A DNA stretch of 64,000 nucleotides, taken from NCBI RefSeq assembly GCF_029633865.1, contig NC_079212.1:103145584-103209583 (forward strand), read 5' to 3'. Both the position numbers and the translations under genes were made by a program. Numbering within the stretch: position 1 is the stretch's first letter; every line of letters begins with the position of its first letter. The stretch comes from Lampris incognitus. Taxonomy: Eukaryota > Chordata > Actinopteri > Lampriformes > Lampridae. Shown piece by piece: positions 36,263-64,000 of the stretch. The notes under the pieces were generated by a model, which saw only the letters and a program-made list of their open reading frames with translations, was not told where the DNA came from and did not search any database.

Positions 36263-37488
36263 GGTGTTTGTGGTTTTGCCTCTGTTAGTGTATCTCTATG
36301 TTTTTGTACGCTGGTCTGTGATTGTCTTTGTGCTTGTATGTATACATGCGTGGTGTACGATTTTTTATTTATTTTTATTTTTTTGTGTGTGTATTTTTCA
36401 TGATTGACAAGATAACTGGGAATGTATTGTAATCTCGTTTCAGAGGTTCAGTTTGACAATCCTTCTGCTGACTGACTTTAGACAAACATAAAAGAAACCA
36501 ACATTTAATCGGACCACCATTCCCTGATTACATTTAAACTAATAGCCCACTTGTTGCATAGCACATGTGCATGTGCCTCTGTGACGTGCGCATGAATGTG
36601 TGTTTGCCATAGAGGGAATTTTTGTTCAGGGACAAAGGGATTATTTACATGGTATAAAGTACTGTGTATTTGTTCTTTGTGTGTGTGTGTGTGTGTGTTT
36701 GTGTGTGTGTGTTATAACATACTCACCTGAACAAACTCTTCCTGCTGTTTGGCAGTGGGTCGTTTTAATTCAGTCGTTGCAGCGTGATAGGTTGACGCAT
36801 TTCCTCACTTCATGTACTTCACGCTTTGACTCTGTTTATTTGTGTCTGTTCAAGAAAGAAACATTTCTTGGCGTGACTGAAGCTGTCTATTTTAAAGTTC
36901 CCCTATGGTTCACAGGGCAAAGGTGCATCTCATGACAGTACTGTCCATGTGATGTAATGAGGTCAAATAGAGCTCACCCCATTTGATGAATTTCATCGAC
37001 TATCCTCTCCTTTTTCATCTTTCAATCATCCCCCCCTCTTTACTTTGCTGTAAGATGTTTTTGGGTTGTTTGGGGGAGTCTTTTCCACACCCATGTTCAT
37101 TCTGGGCTACAGGTACTCCCGGAAAAAACAAGGCCAAATGCCAACTTTTCAATTTCATTCTGGGGAGTGCAAAGATGGCCGTGGTCCCGAGCAGAAGGAA
37201 CAGAGTGGAGGACGCTGGGTATGATGATGCTGTTTTTGTGTTTGCAAAAATGTTAAGAGCTCGTTTAAAAGTAGATTTTTGCTACTTCAAATTGATGGAC
37301 GAGCTGGAAAGTTTTCGCAATGTGTGGTGTTGTAAAAATGTACTTTGCTGTATTGCTGATGATGAGCTGATCTTGGGGGGGGGGGTCCTGAGATGATTTA
37401 GATTCTGTGAATCTTGTGTTACTGACCATGTTGGCCTTTGTGTTGTAACTTTTTTGTAATTTTTATTAAAGTATTGTTGAAAAACTCT

Positions 37489-37558
<70 letters not shown>

Positions 37559-38057
37559 CTCTCTTTCTCTCCCTCTCCCTATCTTCTTTCATTTTTATGC
37601 CTTTTCTTTGAATGCATAAATCTCTGCTTGGCATACCTTATCATGTGTGCCTGACATTCTTGTGTGAGAAGTCAGGTTGTTGTGAAGCGTTAGTGTGTTT
37701 GTGTAGTGTTCTGTGCCTGCCACGTCTCACGCTCACCTTCCCCGCTGGCTGGCAGAAATGCGTACAGGAGAGCCGAGCGCATAAGTCTCTCCCTGCCAGT
37801 ACATAGCCTCTCCAACAGCGAGCTCTATGCAGCGCCTCCTCGTGGCGACACATGGTAACTGGGTACACCTTAGCCCCTGGCTGAACTGCAAGGGACTCTG
37901 AGGAGGTCTGGCCCCTAGACGTGCGGTACGCAGGCCCACCGGTGTGTGGATATTCCCTGATGCCCACGAACCAGCCCCCAGCTATGGGTTAAATAGTGCC
38001 TCGGGGGAGGAACAGAGTACGGCAGTAAACCTCTACAGAAAACCATCGTCCACGGTG
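36263..38057. other. Intergenic, mostly unrecognised
   Basis: Contains the CT repeat. An open stretch at 36983-37396 (ends LILGGGVLR) and a GC-rich patch at 37700-38050 have no similarity I recognise; the latter leads directly into the L2 3' end and may be an unrecognised part of that or another element. Confidence 0.4.
37494..37564. repeat. CT microsatellite
   Basis: CT repeat of about 60 bp with a cgct break at the end. Confidence 0.92.
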
Positions 38058-38280
38058 CTGCTGTTTTTTGTTTTTCTTGCCCTTTTGTGTCTGTCTAAGT
38101 GGGAGAGCACTGCTGGCGTCGTGTGTGGCTGCCGCTTCTCCCTCTCGTAGCCCCCCCTCCCCATCCACCCCTGTATGTTTGTGCTATGTTTATCTGTTGT
38201 CTTGTTTCAAAAAAGCGACTTTAAGTGTTAGAAAGATGCGACATGAGTTTGATTTATTATTGTCATTATTATACCTAGAC
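38058..38280 (+). repeat. L2 LINE 3' UTR fragment
   Basis: ctgctggcgtcgtgtgtggc, gctgccgcttctccctctcg, ccatccacccctgtatgttt and a degraded tail (gatttattattgtcattatt) match, in reverse, the 3' end of the L2 at 9661-9850. Only the non-coding end is present. Confidence 0.75.
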
Positions 38281-39239
38281 CTGTTTTAACAAACACAATC
38301 TTTAATAAAGTGGATTCCTCTCTCTTTCTACCCTCTCTCTCTTTATCCGTCAGTTGTCTGTCTTTTCTTCACGTTCGCTCTCCACCATGCGTTATTCAAT
38401 GAACCAGATATGACAAAAATATGTATCGTAATTGTATAAGAACTTTTATGAAATGTAATATGTAGTAATTTGGGGAAAAAAAGTAAAACAAAATAACTAT
38501 AGAAGAAATATATTACTATAAATGTGTGTTGGCTTAGTGGTTTGTGTACCAGGTTTTAACAGAGGCTACAATTTCAGGGAGGGCCAGAAATACCGGGAAT
38601 TCATGAAAATACAACCCCCCACCTGAAGAACCGCAACTCGAGTGCTTTTGAGTAAGGCACTCAAGACAGTCTTTATCCAGATAAGACGTGAGAAGCGGTT
38701 GTGTGTCTTATGCTCTCCGTGGTTACTCACATAGGTTATGACCTATGTGTTAACACTTGGACGTCTTCTTGCACTAGCAAGTTCATTAAGACTGTAACGT
38801 TGACCCGATCAAATGTAATGTGGTAGGGAGTGCTCTGCTGCCAACCTGTGGTGGAACTGGAGACCATCAACTATCGCCAAAGTTGGCCAGTACAGCAGAA
38901 ATGAACAGGACTGAGTTCATACGAAATGGATTTATACGAAATGCAATTGACACGATTAAATTTTGAATGGATGTTCACTACACATAACTGGTTTTCCTTT
39001 CCAATATATGCACGCGGTCGTGACGCTACAAATAAGAGTGAAACACAAGTGCTACCAGAAAAAAAGAAAACACTTTTAAATAGTAAAAATACAATAGAAG
39101 TAAAATTTGATTATACGATATTTCATTCCAGGGCAGTTGCTCTTTCTTAACTCCGTGTAGAAATATATGTTTCAACCGTCCTTCTCAATGCTAATTTCCT
39201 CTTTAAAAAAAACAACCCGTAAATATTGCGCGAATGTAG
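38281..39239. other. Intergenic upstream of cox6c
   Basis: Unique sequence; no gene recognised. Confidence 0.5.
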
Positions 39240-39330
39240 TGATGATTATCCCTCCGCGGCACCGGTAGCATCTTCCTGTTAAGACAGCACAGTGATATTG
39301 GTCTCTGCGAAGGTCGTCAGTCTTATTTGT
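39240..39330 (+). promoter_or_regulatory. cox6c: Probable cox6c promoter and non-coding first exon
   Basis: A locally CpG-rich stretch (gcgcgaatg, ccgcggcaccgg) with an ETS/GABP-type site cttcctg at about 39271, a class common in promoters of respiratory-chain genes. It ends in a consensus donor, TTATTT then gtgagt near 39330. Human COX6C has a non-coding first exon, so this is the best candidate for it. The exact transcription start cannot be seen. Confidence 0.45.
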
Positions 39331-42019
39331 GAGTATTTGGCAAATTAAGTAAACTGTGTTTTCATTTTGTGTAAACGTATTAGTCACATTTTTACCAAGA
39401 CTTAAAATTGGCTGTTTACTCTCGCCAAGTTGCTTTTGGTTTGTTGTTTTTTATTCACTTAACCCGCTAGCGCCTTTTTCGTGCTGTCGACACCAGCCGT
39501 CAATGCTAACTTGCACTAGCTTTGTCATTCGCGTTGAGGCTTGATCTATATTTTTCTAATTAATTTAACATTATTAAAGTTATGATAAATGACTTGCCCA
39601 CGTCATAGGAAATAAATTGCTGTAACGTTTTGAGTTTTCCTTGTATGACCTTATATGGTATAGCTGGCGTTTCCTTGTGTTGAGCTAGCCACCTGTGCTG
39701 CATAATCGGCTAATGTCGCCTGTTCAAATTGTAATGCGTGCCGTTGGCACATACAATTTAGTAATGGATTTGGGTTTTATTACAATATCACTCATTAAGA
39801 AGTGGGAGACGTAAAGCCGAGAGACTAGTTGAGAGAAAGGGTCATGGTGTCCGTGTTGACCTCACTTGGCTGCGCTGTAGTGGCGTGCTTCGTCATTCTG
39901 GGACATTACATCTCCAATACGTTGGAAGTTATGCCAGTCAATGGTTTACGTCTAATCTTCGAATTCAATGTATTCGTGCTTTTGCCATGTCCTTCTACAT
40001 AACCTTCATATTAGATATAGGAATTCAATGTCAGAATCCGATTTAATAATACATTCATATGCAAAATGTATCAGAGTTCAGACAGTTCCAGATAGAAAAC
40101 AATTCACCTAAACTGTTGAAATATACCTATTGTTGTTGAGTCAAAGCTGGGACCCTAGTTTGGTCTGGAATCAACAAGCTTAACAAGAAATTAAAAGGTT
40201 TGATTCTGTTTTTGTTTTTTCCCCCAGAAATAACAAAAGTAATGATAGCCAAAAACACCATTAATAATTTTCATTGTAACAGATGTGATAAAGATAGAAT
40301 AAACGATAAAGAGGGAATAAATGGTAAAAATTCAGTCTTGCTCAAGGACACTTCAGCTATGTCAGTATTCGCTGACACATGGCATGGGCATTACTCAGGG
40401 GTGTCCACCATATTCAGTACTTCGTCTTGGTGTCTCAGCTCAATAATCTGAGTTCAGTTGTTATCCTTTCTCCTTTTAGACTAGTGTGTTATGTTCCTCT
40501 GACACGAACATTTATTAAATTCCTTGAGGGAGTCTACATTGTTATAGGCCAGGCTTGTCATGGTTGTACAGTTTTTATGCCAGTGTTACTTTCATCCTTT
40601 AAACCATTCTAGACCAGTATTGCTGAATATCACAGCGAGAGGTTCACTGGCTTCCTTCTGACTTTAATAAGGCTGACTGTACGGAAAGGTTTTGTGGAGG
40701 TCTGCACTTTATGACCATACATGTCTTATGTGGTTTTGAGAACAGTTTGCACTGAATCCTGTATGCCGAGGTATTCACTTTTATTTCTGTTAATGAATTT
40801 ATTATCTCCTGCACTTTGATCTTGTTCTTAGAGCACGGGCCTCCCCTACAATATTGTATTGACTGAGTTTTTTGGGGAGCCAACACATCACTAACATAAA
40901 TAAAACAAATCAAATGCTGCAAGGAGAAAACACTCCATATTACTGCATATCATTTTAGCCAAGACAATAGGGATTTTAACTTATCTTTCAGAATTAATAT
41001 TTCATCACAATTCACAACAAGAACCTGGCCTTACCAGTAAAAAGTGCCAAGTTTTATACAAGGCGAGTGAAATTAAAGGTAGCCTGTAATCAAAAGTGTG
41101 TGTTGCAGTAATACCTGTTTTAATTCAAGGTTGGGGACTCTACTGTGCTCAAGCACTTTTTTTGTTTTCTTTATTTAACTGCTGATTTTTATAATATTTT
41201 CCAAGTAACTAGATTACTCATTTTACTGTGATTTTCTTTCTCCAAAATTTTGCATGGTGGTGGGTCATGGCACCAGACCCCAATTTGGCAGGTTTTTACA
41301 AATGTTGTGTCATTTGTCGTCCTATTTCCATTTCTGTTTAGCCGATGGGTATGATGACAATTTATAAAGTGCAAAATTTGTGGTGGGGTATAAACTAGGT
41401 ATGCAAATGCATCATTGAAGTGCCAATTACGATACAGTGCCCAGCTCAGTGAGCTTGCCCCCAAAGTTCTGCCTGTTGGACTTTAGTACTGAGCACTGGG
41501 ACCTAACTAGTGCCCATTCATAAGCTAAAAGGAGATATCAACAAATAGGAGGATCTAATTTTAGTGATTTACAAATTTCCCAAATTTTAAGGAAAACGTG
41601 GAAATTATATACACGAAGGAAAGCAATTACCTGCAGGCATAGTTACAATCAAGTGGGAATACCAGGTGTTTTGAAAAAGGCTGATTAACACAAAACAACA
41701 AATAATTGTATTTGCCTCTATGATGTGATTGCAAATTATTTTTCATTCAAAATGAAATATATGATTGATTTTTGTGAACCAAAGTGCAATTGTAGTCTTG
41801 TTTGACATTTGGAAACACTATGTTCTGTGGGAAGAGAGGAAAGATGACAAATTCTGCTGTGTTGAGGGCAATGCAGTGCAAACTGAATTAGTTGTGAAAG
41901 CCCCTGTTGGTATCAGGTTATGTGATGTAAGTTTATCAGTAGGGTTTTATTGACTTGATGGAACTGCACAAGATTAACATGAAATGTGATTTTTCTCCTC
42001 ACTTCTTGTTTAACCTTAG
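39331..42019. other. cox6c intron 1
   Basis: Unique AT-rich sequence without recognised genes or repeats. Confidence 0.6.
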
Positions 42020-42029
42020 GTAATTCACC

Positions 42030-43173
42030 ATGTCTCTGCCAAAGCCTGCGATGAGGGGGCTGCTGGGAAAGCGCCTGAGGTTCCACCTGCCTATTGCATT
42101 TGCATTATCCCTGATTACAGCTACAGTCTTCAAGGTGAGAGTAGGGCTGCATTTTTGCTAAAATCATAATCTTAATTTTTTTAACAAGATGTTATGATAA
42201 AGATCAATGGAATAAATGTATCCAATCAAATCTTTATTTTCAGGACCTGTGGTACAAGATGGATTTAAAAACAATCAAATTAAGTTTTTCCTTGCTTCCA
42301 TACACACACAAAAAGGGGTCACGGTGGCCCAGTGGTTAGCGCTGTTGCCTCACAGAAAAAGGTCCTGGGTTCGAACCCCAGGCCGTCCCAGGTCCTTTTT
42401 TTGTGGAGTTTGCATGTGCTCCCCATGTCTGCGATGGTTTCCTCCGGACACTCCGGTTTCCACCCACCATCAAAACTAGGGTTAATACTCTTATCTGTGC
42501 CCCTGACCAAAGACAAAAGGAAGAAATAACTGGAGTTGGTCCTGGGTGCTGCACGGCAGCTGCCCACTGTTCCTAGCTACACAGCTTGGATGGGTTAAAT
42601 GCAGAGTAAATTTCATTTGTATGTGCAAAATGACTAATAAAGAGTATTCCATTATATTCTAAAAACACATTTATACTCCCATACCTGTGAGGGTGACTTC
42701 TCAAAATGAATTAAATTACCATTAAGTTTATTAAAACAAATCAAATTACCATTAAATTTGATAATGCAATTTCAATTCAGTGTCCATAGGTGTAATTCTA
42801 AATTGTCTTGCTAAGACACAGAGAACCATAGCTGTAGATGTGCAGCAACCTTCAAAGGCTAGCTTTTTACAGTAATTTATTTTCATTAGATCCAGTTGTA
42901 ATGGTTGAACTGCATTTGAGAACAACTAGAGACAAAATGTCTTGTGATTGGCAGAAGTGCTTTCACCAGTAATTAATTTGATTAAATGTGCACTCCAACA
43001 AAGAAGTAAAAATGCACATACAAATTCTCTGTTTTTTATCCCCTCAGTACTCTGTAACAGAGCCCAGGAAGCAGGCCTATGCTGACTTTTACAAGCACTA
43101 TGATTCTGCCAAGGAGTTTGAAGCGATGAGGGAAGCTGGCGTTTTCCAAAGTGTGCGGCCCTCTGGCGAGTAA
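42030..43173 (+). CDS. cox6c: Cytochrome c oxidase subunit 6C
   Basis: Small nuclear-encoded subunit of complex IV in the inner mitochondrial membrane. Two coding exons: 42030-42134 (35 codons, start in ttcaccATGtct) and 43048-43173 (41 codons plus TAA), 76 aa in total against 75 in human. Residues 17-37 ([18 protein letters not shown] region) form the single membrane helix; the C-terminal part reads [20 protein letters not shown] then [12 protein letters not shown], close to the human protein. The full transcript adds a 10-nt 5' UTR piece (42020-42029), a 7-nt tail after the stop (to 43180), and a 3' UTR exon from 45592. The reading frame is intact; nothing suggests a pseudogene. Confidence 0.95.
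42314..42655 (+). repeat. tRNA-derived SINE with SINE-tail AT-rich end
   Basis: In the cox6c intron. Head gtggcccagtggttagcgct (A box) and ggttcgaaccc (B box, about 42368). Body ttgtggagtttgcatgtgct, ggtttcctccggacactccg matches the split element at 23508. The end is aatgactaataaagagtatt. Confidence 0.85.
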
Positions 43174-43565
43174 ACCCATGGTAAGTCTTTTGTCAGTTGG
43201 TCTCAACTAAGTAAACTGTGCTTTATTCATACAAGGAAACCTGTGTAGTTAAACAGTAGATGCATCATACAGACATGCATGGTAGCTCAAACACAACAGT
43301 ACTTTAAGCATTGATAAGGGATATTGGAAGACGTAAACCAGGAATCCGACTGTATACAACACTCTCTGAATACATGTTCTGCATTCATACATCATCTGTT
43401 TTAAGGGGATTATCATTCAAGTTAAGGATTCTGATATATTTTAAGGATTCTGATACAATTTCCAGATTTGTGAACTTAAATGAATTGTCTCTCATAACTA
43501 AAAGCTGGTAAACTCTTAAACTTGGAACTGCAGATTAACGGTGAAAGAAAGACAGGCACACTTAG

Positions 43566-43690
43566 AAATTAGAGTTGGGTCCAATCCAGTATCGGTATCA
43601 GGTGCTGATACTGACGTAATTCACTCATCGGATATCGGACTGACGTTACCAATCCACGACCAATCCACGAACAATCCAGATTCCAAAGTC
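43566..43690. repeat. MITE-like fragment
   Basis: gttgggtccaatccagtatc and ggtatcaggtgctgatactg correspond, inverted, to the end of the element at 52088-52565 (gcacctgatagtggatcgga). A fragment of a non-autonomous repeat. Confidence 0.55.
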
Positions 43691-43768
43691 TGATATTTTA
43701 TGAATTATTAGTATGTAATGATGCAATTTTAAACCCATAACCAAAGTGGTATATGTAAGTTCAGGTAG

Positions 43769-43890
43769 TATGAAGTGTCTCGAATGCGGGGGCATGGGAC
43801 ACAAGCGCTTCACTTGCCCGCATAGAGAGCAGGAAGCGGAGGATGCAGCAGAAGCTGCCGACCAGGTGGCTGAAGCGGCGGGTGGTTAGT
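43769..43890 (+). pseudogene. CCHC zinc-knuckle fragment of a retroelement ORF1
   Basis: MKCLECGGMGHKRFTCPHRE, a C-x2-C-x4-H-x4-C knuckle, then an acidic alanine-rich run ending in a stop (GAGG*) near 43890. A downstream open stretch in another frame (43843-44205) has no recognised similarity. Looks like a LINE ORF1 remnant. Confidence 0.6.
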
Positions 43891-44477
43891 GAGGCTGATG
43901 TCCGTGGAGAAACAAGTGAAACTCCACAAAATGTAAACCTGGAGTCTCTTAAACCCCATAGTAATTCGGGGAAAGATAAAATGACCGTAGATGACATGGT
44001 AACTGTATCAGAGGGACCCAGTGTGTGTGGCGTTAGTGGCACTGCTGCATGCATAACCTCCCCAACAGATGCTGCAACCAAGCCTGGGCAGGAGGTGCAG
44101 AGGGACAGGGAAGAGGTGGCGGCGGACCTGCCTTTCACTGAAAGCCAGGAGGAGAATGGCGATGTAATCATCCTCCTCCTTCTGGCTCTCGGTGACGACA
44201 AGTGAAGAACCACATTTACAATATTCGATCACTTTATCCAGGGTATTGTCACAACTTGATTTAATTGATGCTTGGAGAATAAAGAATTCAAGCACCAGAC
44301 AGTACACATGGGTAAAGGTTTGAGGGAACAGGGTCAATGCTGCCATACTAGAAAGGCTGTATATCACCAGACACCTTAACACCAGATTAGTCAGGAGAAA
44401 TTTCCAGTTGATTTTACAGATCACCACTTGGTCAATGTTGTTTTATGTCTTTCACCAAAATATATATACTTAGCACA

Positions 44478-44832
44478 AAAACTAAGGAAATTTGTGTTTG
44501 GTAGATTATTTCTTTGCTGTAACAATGCTTCTTGGCAATAAATCTTATTCCGTTGGAAAGCCTGTTTATTTCCCTTTTAAATGGTGCCACATTTGTAAGG
44601 AACATACATTTGTGGGATGAGCAGTAGAGCTGAGTATGTGGGTTGCGCCCATGGAAAATTTGCCAAATTTTCTCTGCCAATGCCAAACAGCTTATTTTGC
44701 TGTTGCCATTGACTCTTGTTTTGAGCTTCTGGTACCCCAGGTGCTGACAATCAGGTGCCTGATGTAAGATTTATTGCCAAGAAGCATTGTTACAACAAAG
44801 AAATAATCTACCAAACACAAATTTCCTTACAT
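44478..44832. repeat. Inverted repeat with 68-bp arms
   Basis: Arms 44478-44547 and about 44765-44832 are near-perfect reverse complements (ggaaatttgtgtttggtaga ... gcttcttggcaataaatctt), with 217 bp between. Probably a foldback or MITE-like insertion in the last cox6c intron. Confidence 0.75.
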
Positions 44833-44849
44833 ACACACATATATGTATG

Positions 44850-44851
44850 TA

Positions 44852-44904
<53 letters not shown>
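44850..44904. repeat. TG/TA microsatellite
   Basis: tatgtatg, then GT repeat, then TA repeat. Confidence 0.9.
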
Positions 44905-45591
44905 CCACACATCTTTCTGGCATTTTAACATGAAATGACTACAGGATAGGTCTTTCTGTAAAAGAAAAAAAAATTGGGGGGGGAGTAATTTGGACAGTGT
45001 GACTCTAAGTCAATTAACACATTAAGATAGGTTTTGTGAATTCGTGGTTTTTTCAACTGATGGCTATCATCCTAAAGGTTTTCGTGTGAATGTTGTATAT
45101 TTGAGACATAGCTTTACCATAGATATCCAAATCATGAACACTTTTGTAGTTGCTTATAAAGTTTTTGTTGTTAACTAGCAACTAGCACATATGGCAGACC
45201 AGTCTCGTTGAAGACCTTTACCATCAGATACCACAGTATAAATTCAGTACCTTCCAAAGTACCGGGTTCTGCACGGCAGCTGCCATGTCACTTACAGTGA
45301 TTTTCAGGTTTATATGTTTAATACATTTCTGAGGACATCTAAATACTTTTCCATTCTGTCATACTAAATTCGTTCTAAAGGAGTTATTAAGCATCCCCAT
45401 TTTTAATGACTGCAACGTAGCAAAATAAAAAAGTGGAGGTGAATACTTTATGAAGCCTCTGTTGCTAAAACCCAGATTCAACTCTGGGCTTTTTTGTGAG
45501 TGTGTACATTATGATATAAATAAAAATGGGCTGCTGGCACTAGTGCAAATTAAGATCTGGCATGTGTCTAATCATAACTTTTTTTTTTCAG

Positions 45592-45720
45592 CTCTGTGCC
45601 GTTATGCATTCCCGGTCTGAAGCTCAAGTTCATTGCAACCCCATGGATGTTATTTACTGTTAAGATGTGAACATCATTGTGTTATGTTCCTCGAAATAAA
45701 CTATTCTATTGATGTCAGTC
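45592..45720 (+). other. cox6c: cox6c 3' UTR exon with poly(A) signal
   Basis: Acceptor ttttttttcag ends at 45591 and pairs with donor gtaagt at 43181. The exon is non-coding and carries AATAAA at 45695-45700, about 20 nt before a plausible cleavage site and a downstream T-rich stretch. The stop codon thus lies 7 nt before an exon junction, too close to trigger nonsense-mediated decay. Confidence 0.7.
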
Positions 45721-46649
45721 TCGTTTTCATATTGTATGTTGGAAAATTACATTTGATTTCACTAGACACTGCGAAACTATTCTGACCTCCAATCCAATTC
45801 AGCCACATGTGTAGAATGTAATCTGACACTGTATCAAAGGGTTACATGTATCAGCGGGTTAAATGTCTAGTATCCCTGCTGCATTTTAGAACTGTGATGT
45901 TACAGATCACAACAATTGACATGATAATGTCCTTTTATTTTAAAGTGGGGTCTGATTTCAAGCACACAAAGGTGACCTAGCCCAGCTTGACCTACTGTAT
46001 AGCAGATTGCTCAAAGACATTGTTGTTTGTGGCAGATTTCTTGATACTTTTTCTACTGTGTACTTAGTTTCTATGAAAGAAAAGACGGGTCTAAGGCGAT
46101 TTTTAGAGAATTGCACTTGGGAGAATTGCACTTGAAATTCAATTTAGGTCCCTGTCAACTCCCTTAATGTGATATTGTTCATCAGTCTGGAGCGCCCTCT
46201 GTTGGCGCTGTTTCGCATTGCAGCCTTTGTTTAGACCGCCTTCCCTCTTCCTTAGCGCTCACTACCTGACTACCCTTCCTGCTTCTGGAGAGAGGGTGTC
46301 AAGACAGTCGACGAGCCAACGAGCAAATTGTCAAACAAGTCCGAAATTGTACCAACACGGCGGAATGAAGCCATGAGCTAAAATATAGTCTCTACGGGAA
46401 AAAGTTGGGAGTTTATGTTTGCGGGGTTTTTACAAAATGACGAACGATAAGTTTGGCGACACCCTCGGAGGCAGCACACTCAGTAAAGCGAAACGGGCTA
46501 GCGGACTAGCTAGCTAACTGCTAACTTCATGCCGTCTGTGTAGCATTGGGTACGACAGCCTGGTTTTATTGTCAAACATCGGACATCTGTGTTTAACAAG
46601 CTTGCCCATATTCGCCTGGAGGGAGTCCGGCTGCTTAAAAAGGGACACC
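45721..46649. other. cox6c-stk4 gap and stk4 5' region
   Basis: Only about 930 bp separate the cox6c end from the stk4 start codon. From about 46180 CpG density rises (ggagcgccctctgttggcgc, cagtcgacgagccaacgagc), fitting a TATA-less stk4 promoter and 5' UTR. Confidence 0.5.
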
Positions 46650-62787
<16,138 letters not shown>

Positions 62788-64000
62788 GTGAGCCACACTC
62801 AAACACTTCACACATTCCCTGCTTCCATAACACTCTCTTAACAAAATAATTTGTGTATCATCAAATAAAGATCCATTCACACACAAACCAATGTGCGCAC
62901 ACTCACACTCTGAGACAATGCTTGGAACAGCATTTGGCTGCTGACTGATGGCTAAAGGAATGAAGAGGACACTGGGAATATGAAAAGAAAAGCGGTCTTT
63001 GCACATACACAAAGTTGAAAAGTATGTGTTTGTTAGTTGTTAGTTTGAGAGTGGCTGCGAACCATACACGTCAGCTCAGGTGAGAGATGCTTGGAAGGGG
63101 CTGCCATTTCTTGGTTCTCTTAGTAGGTTAGAAGAATGAGGTTCCAAATTGATAGAGATTTAAGTGTCGTTTAGTTGTTTATTCTGTTTCTTTAAATGCC
63201 ACTAGAGGGCACAGTCACATAATCACAACATTGCCCTGACTTTGGTCCTCCCTGTGAACTTGGTGTGCAGGGTTGGGTATCCTTAGGAATTTATTGATAT
63301 TTGGAGCAAGATCCCAATGACTGCTGGGATAGGCTCCAGCATCCCCGCGACCCTGAGAGCCGGATAAGCGGTTCGGATAATGGATGGATGGATGGATCAG
63401 TACCTCTTATTGATATTGGTGCTTGACGATACCGCTGAAGTTTTTTTTTTTTCATTGTGTAAAAATTTAAAAAAAAATATTGCTGGTAATTGGCAAATAC
63501 TGTCTATCCTTGGTAACAACCAGACATCAACATAACATGCATAACAGCAGCATACGGAATAATGTAGTTGAAGATGTCCAGTAACTAAGAGTTTTGAGGC
63601 ATTGCAATTATTGGTTGACACAGGCTTTCATTTTTATTTTATTTTTGTAGAAAAATCAGCATATCAGCCCTTTGCTCTAAAATCCATGACCTCTCATGAC
63701 TGATTGTATCACGTGCTGTGGAAAAAAATCTTACGCAGCTTTATGGAAACCTTGGCACTGATAAGAACCACTGTTAGTACAGACGTTATTGATCTGGTGG
63801 GTAGCTCCCACTTTGGTACTGTTACCATAGAAGTATCAGTCCTTTAAACTCATCCCTATGGGTGTCTGTTATTTATGACTGTGGGTGGTCAGTAGTTGGT
63901 GAATTCTGTTTTCCCGTAAGATGCCTTTTTTTTCTCTTTTTTTTTTACATGTCTATAGTTTGTATTTACATACACCAGGGTCCATAGTCATTCTCCGTGG
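62788..64000. other. stk4 intron 9, runs off the window
   Basis: Apart from the SINE tail no feature is recognised; no exon for the SARAH region is present. Confidence 0.6.
63306..63400 (+). repeat. SINE 3' tail fragment
   Basis: ctgctgggataggctccagc, atccccgcgaccctgagagc, ggataatggatggatggatg: the same tail as at 24600-24690. Confidence 0.75.

Noticed and set aside
37125-37396. Possible ORF1 or protein fragment (AKMAVVPSRRNRVEDAGYDD)
   Set aside because: No family recognised and no neighbouring element parts; kept only as an unrecognised stretch.
43761-44213. 150-codon minus-strand frame
   Set aside because: Antisense of the alanine/glutamate-rich region; no similarity or splice context.
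62788-64000. Next stk4 exon or SARAH domain
   Set aside because: No open frame with PSFLEYFEQK- or SARAH-like sequence (LDPMM, IRQKYQ) was found; the gene runs off the window.

Overview
This is a window of ray-finned (teleost) fish nuclear DNA. The signs are spliced vertebrate genes with GT-AG introns, dense CA/GT, CT/GA and AT microsatellites, Tc1-like transposons, L2 and Penelope-like retroelements, and tRNA- and 5S-derived SINEs with typical fish tails. No bacterial genes, tRNA or rRNA genes, or CRISPR arrays were seen.

Three host genes lie on the + strand. (1) An angiopoietin, best matched to angpt4: exon 2 to the stop codon (3343-26913, 395 residues); exon 1, with the signal peptide, lies to the left of the window. 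(2) cox6c, encoding the small membrane subunit VIc of cytochrome c oxidase: complete, 76 aa, coding 42030-43173, with a probable non-coding first exon near 39.3 kb and a poly(A) signal at 45695. (3) stk4 (MST1, the Hippo pathway kinase): start at 46650 through the ninth coding exon ending at 62787; the C-terminal SARAH exons lie to the right. The three genes have no common pathway; they are neighbours only. Exon joins were read by eye from splice sites, reading phase and remembered human orthologues.

The introns and gaps are full of mobile elements. 6.4-14.6 kb (angpt4 intron): an intact DD36E Tc1-like transposon, a decayed DD34E one, and a minus-strand L2 LINE split by a DD38E one. 17.9-18.8 kb: a tandem array of four short LTRs and three tiny internal regions, with a tRNA-Leu primer binding site and tRNA-like pol III boxes inside the LTRs. 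21.5-23.0 kb: Penelope-like pieces with a small THAP-bearing element inserted. 23.5-24.7 kb: nested SINEs. 30.1-31.5 kb: a decayed LINE. 34.85-36.05 kb: a 1.2-kb hairpin made of two 537-bp inverted arms of the DD38E transposon. 48.5-49.0 kb: a LINE 3' end. 50.1-50.8 kb: a SINE composite repeated from 23.8-24.5 kb. 52.7-53.3 kb: a second 5S-derived SINE. 55.1-56.4 kb: a second, inactivated DD36E copy.

The strongest candidates for something undescribed are the miniature LTR array with tRNA-like LTRs (17875-18828) and the long transposon-derived hairpin (34851-36051), which could give double-stranded RNA against its parent family. Also notable are a (CT)n microsatellite used as the polypyrimidine tract of an angpt4 exon, an extra intron in angpt4, and a DEVD motif in the stk4 caspase-site region.
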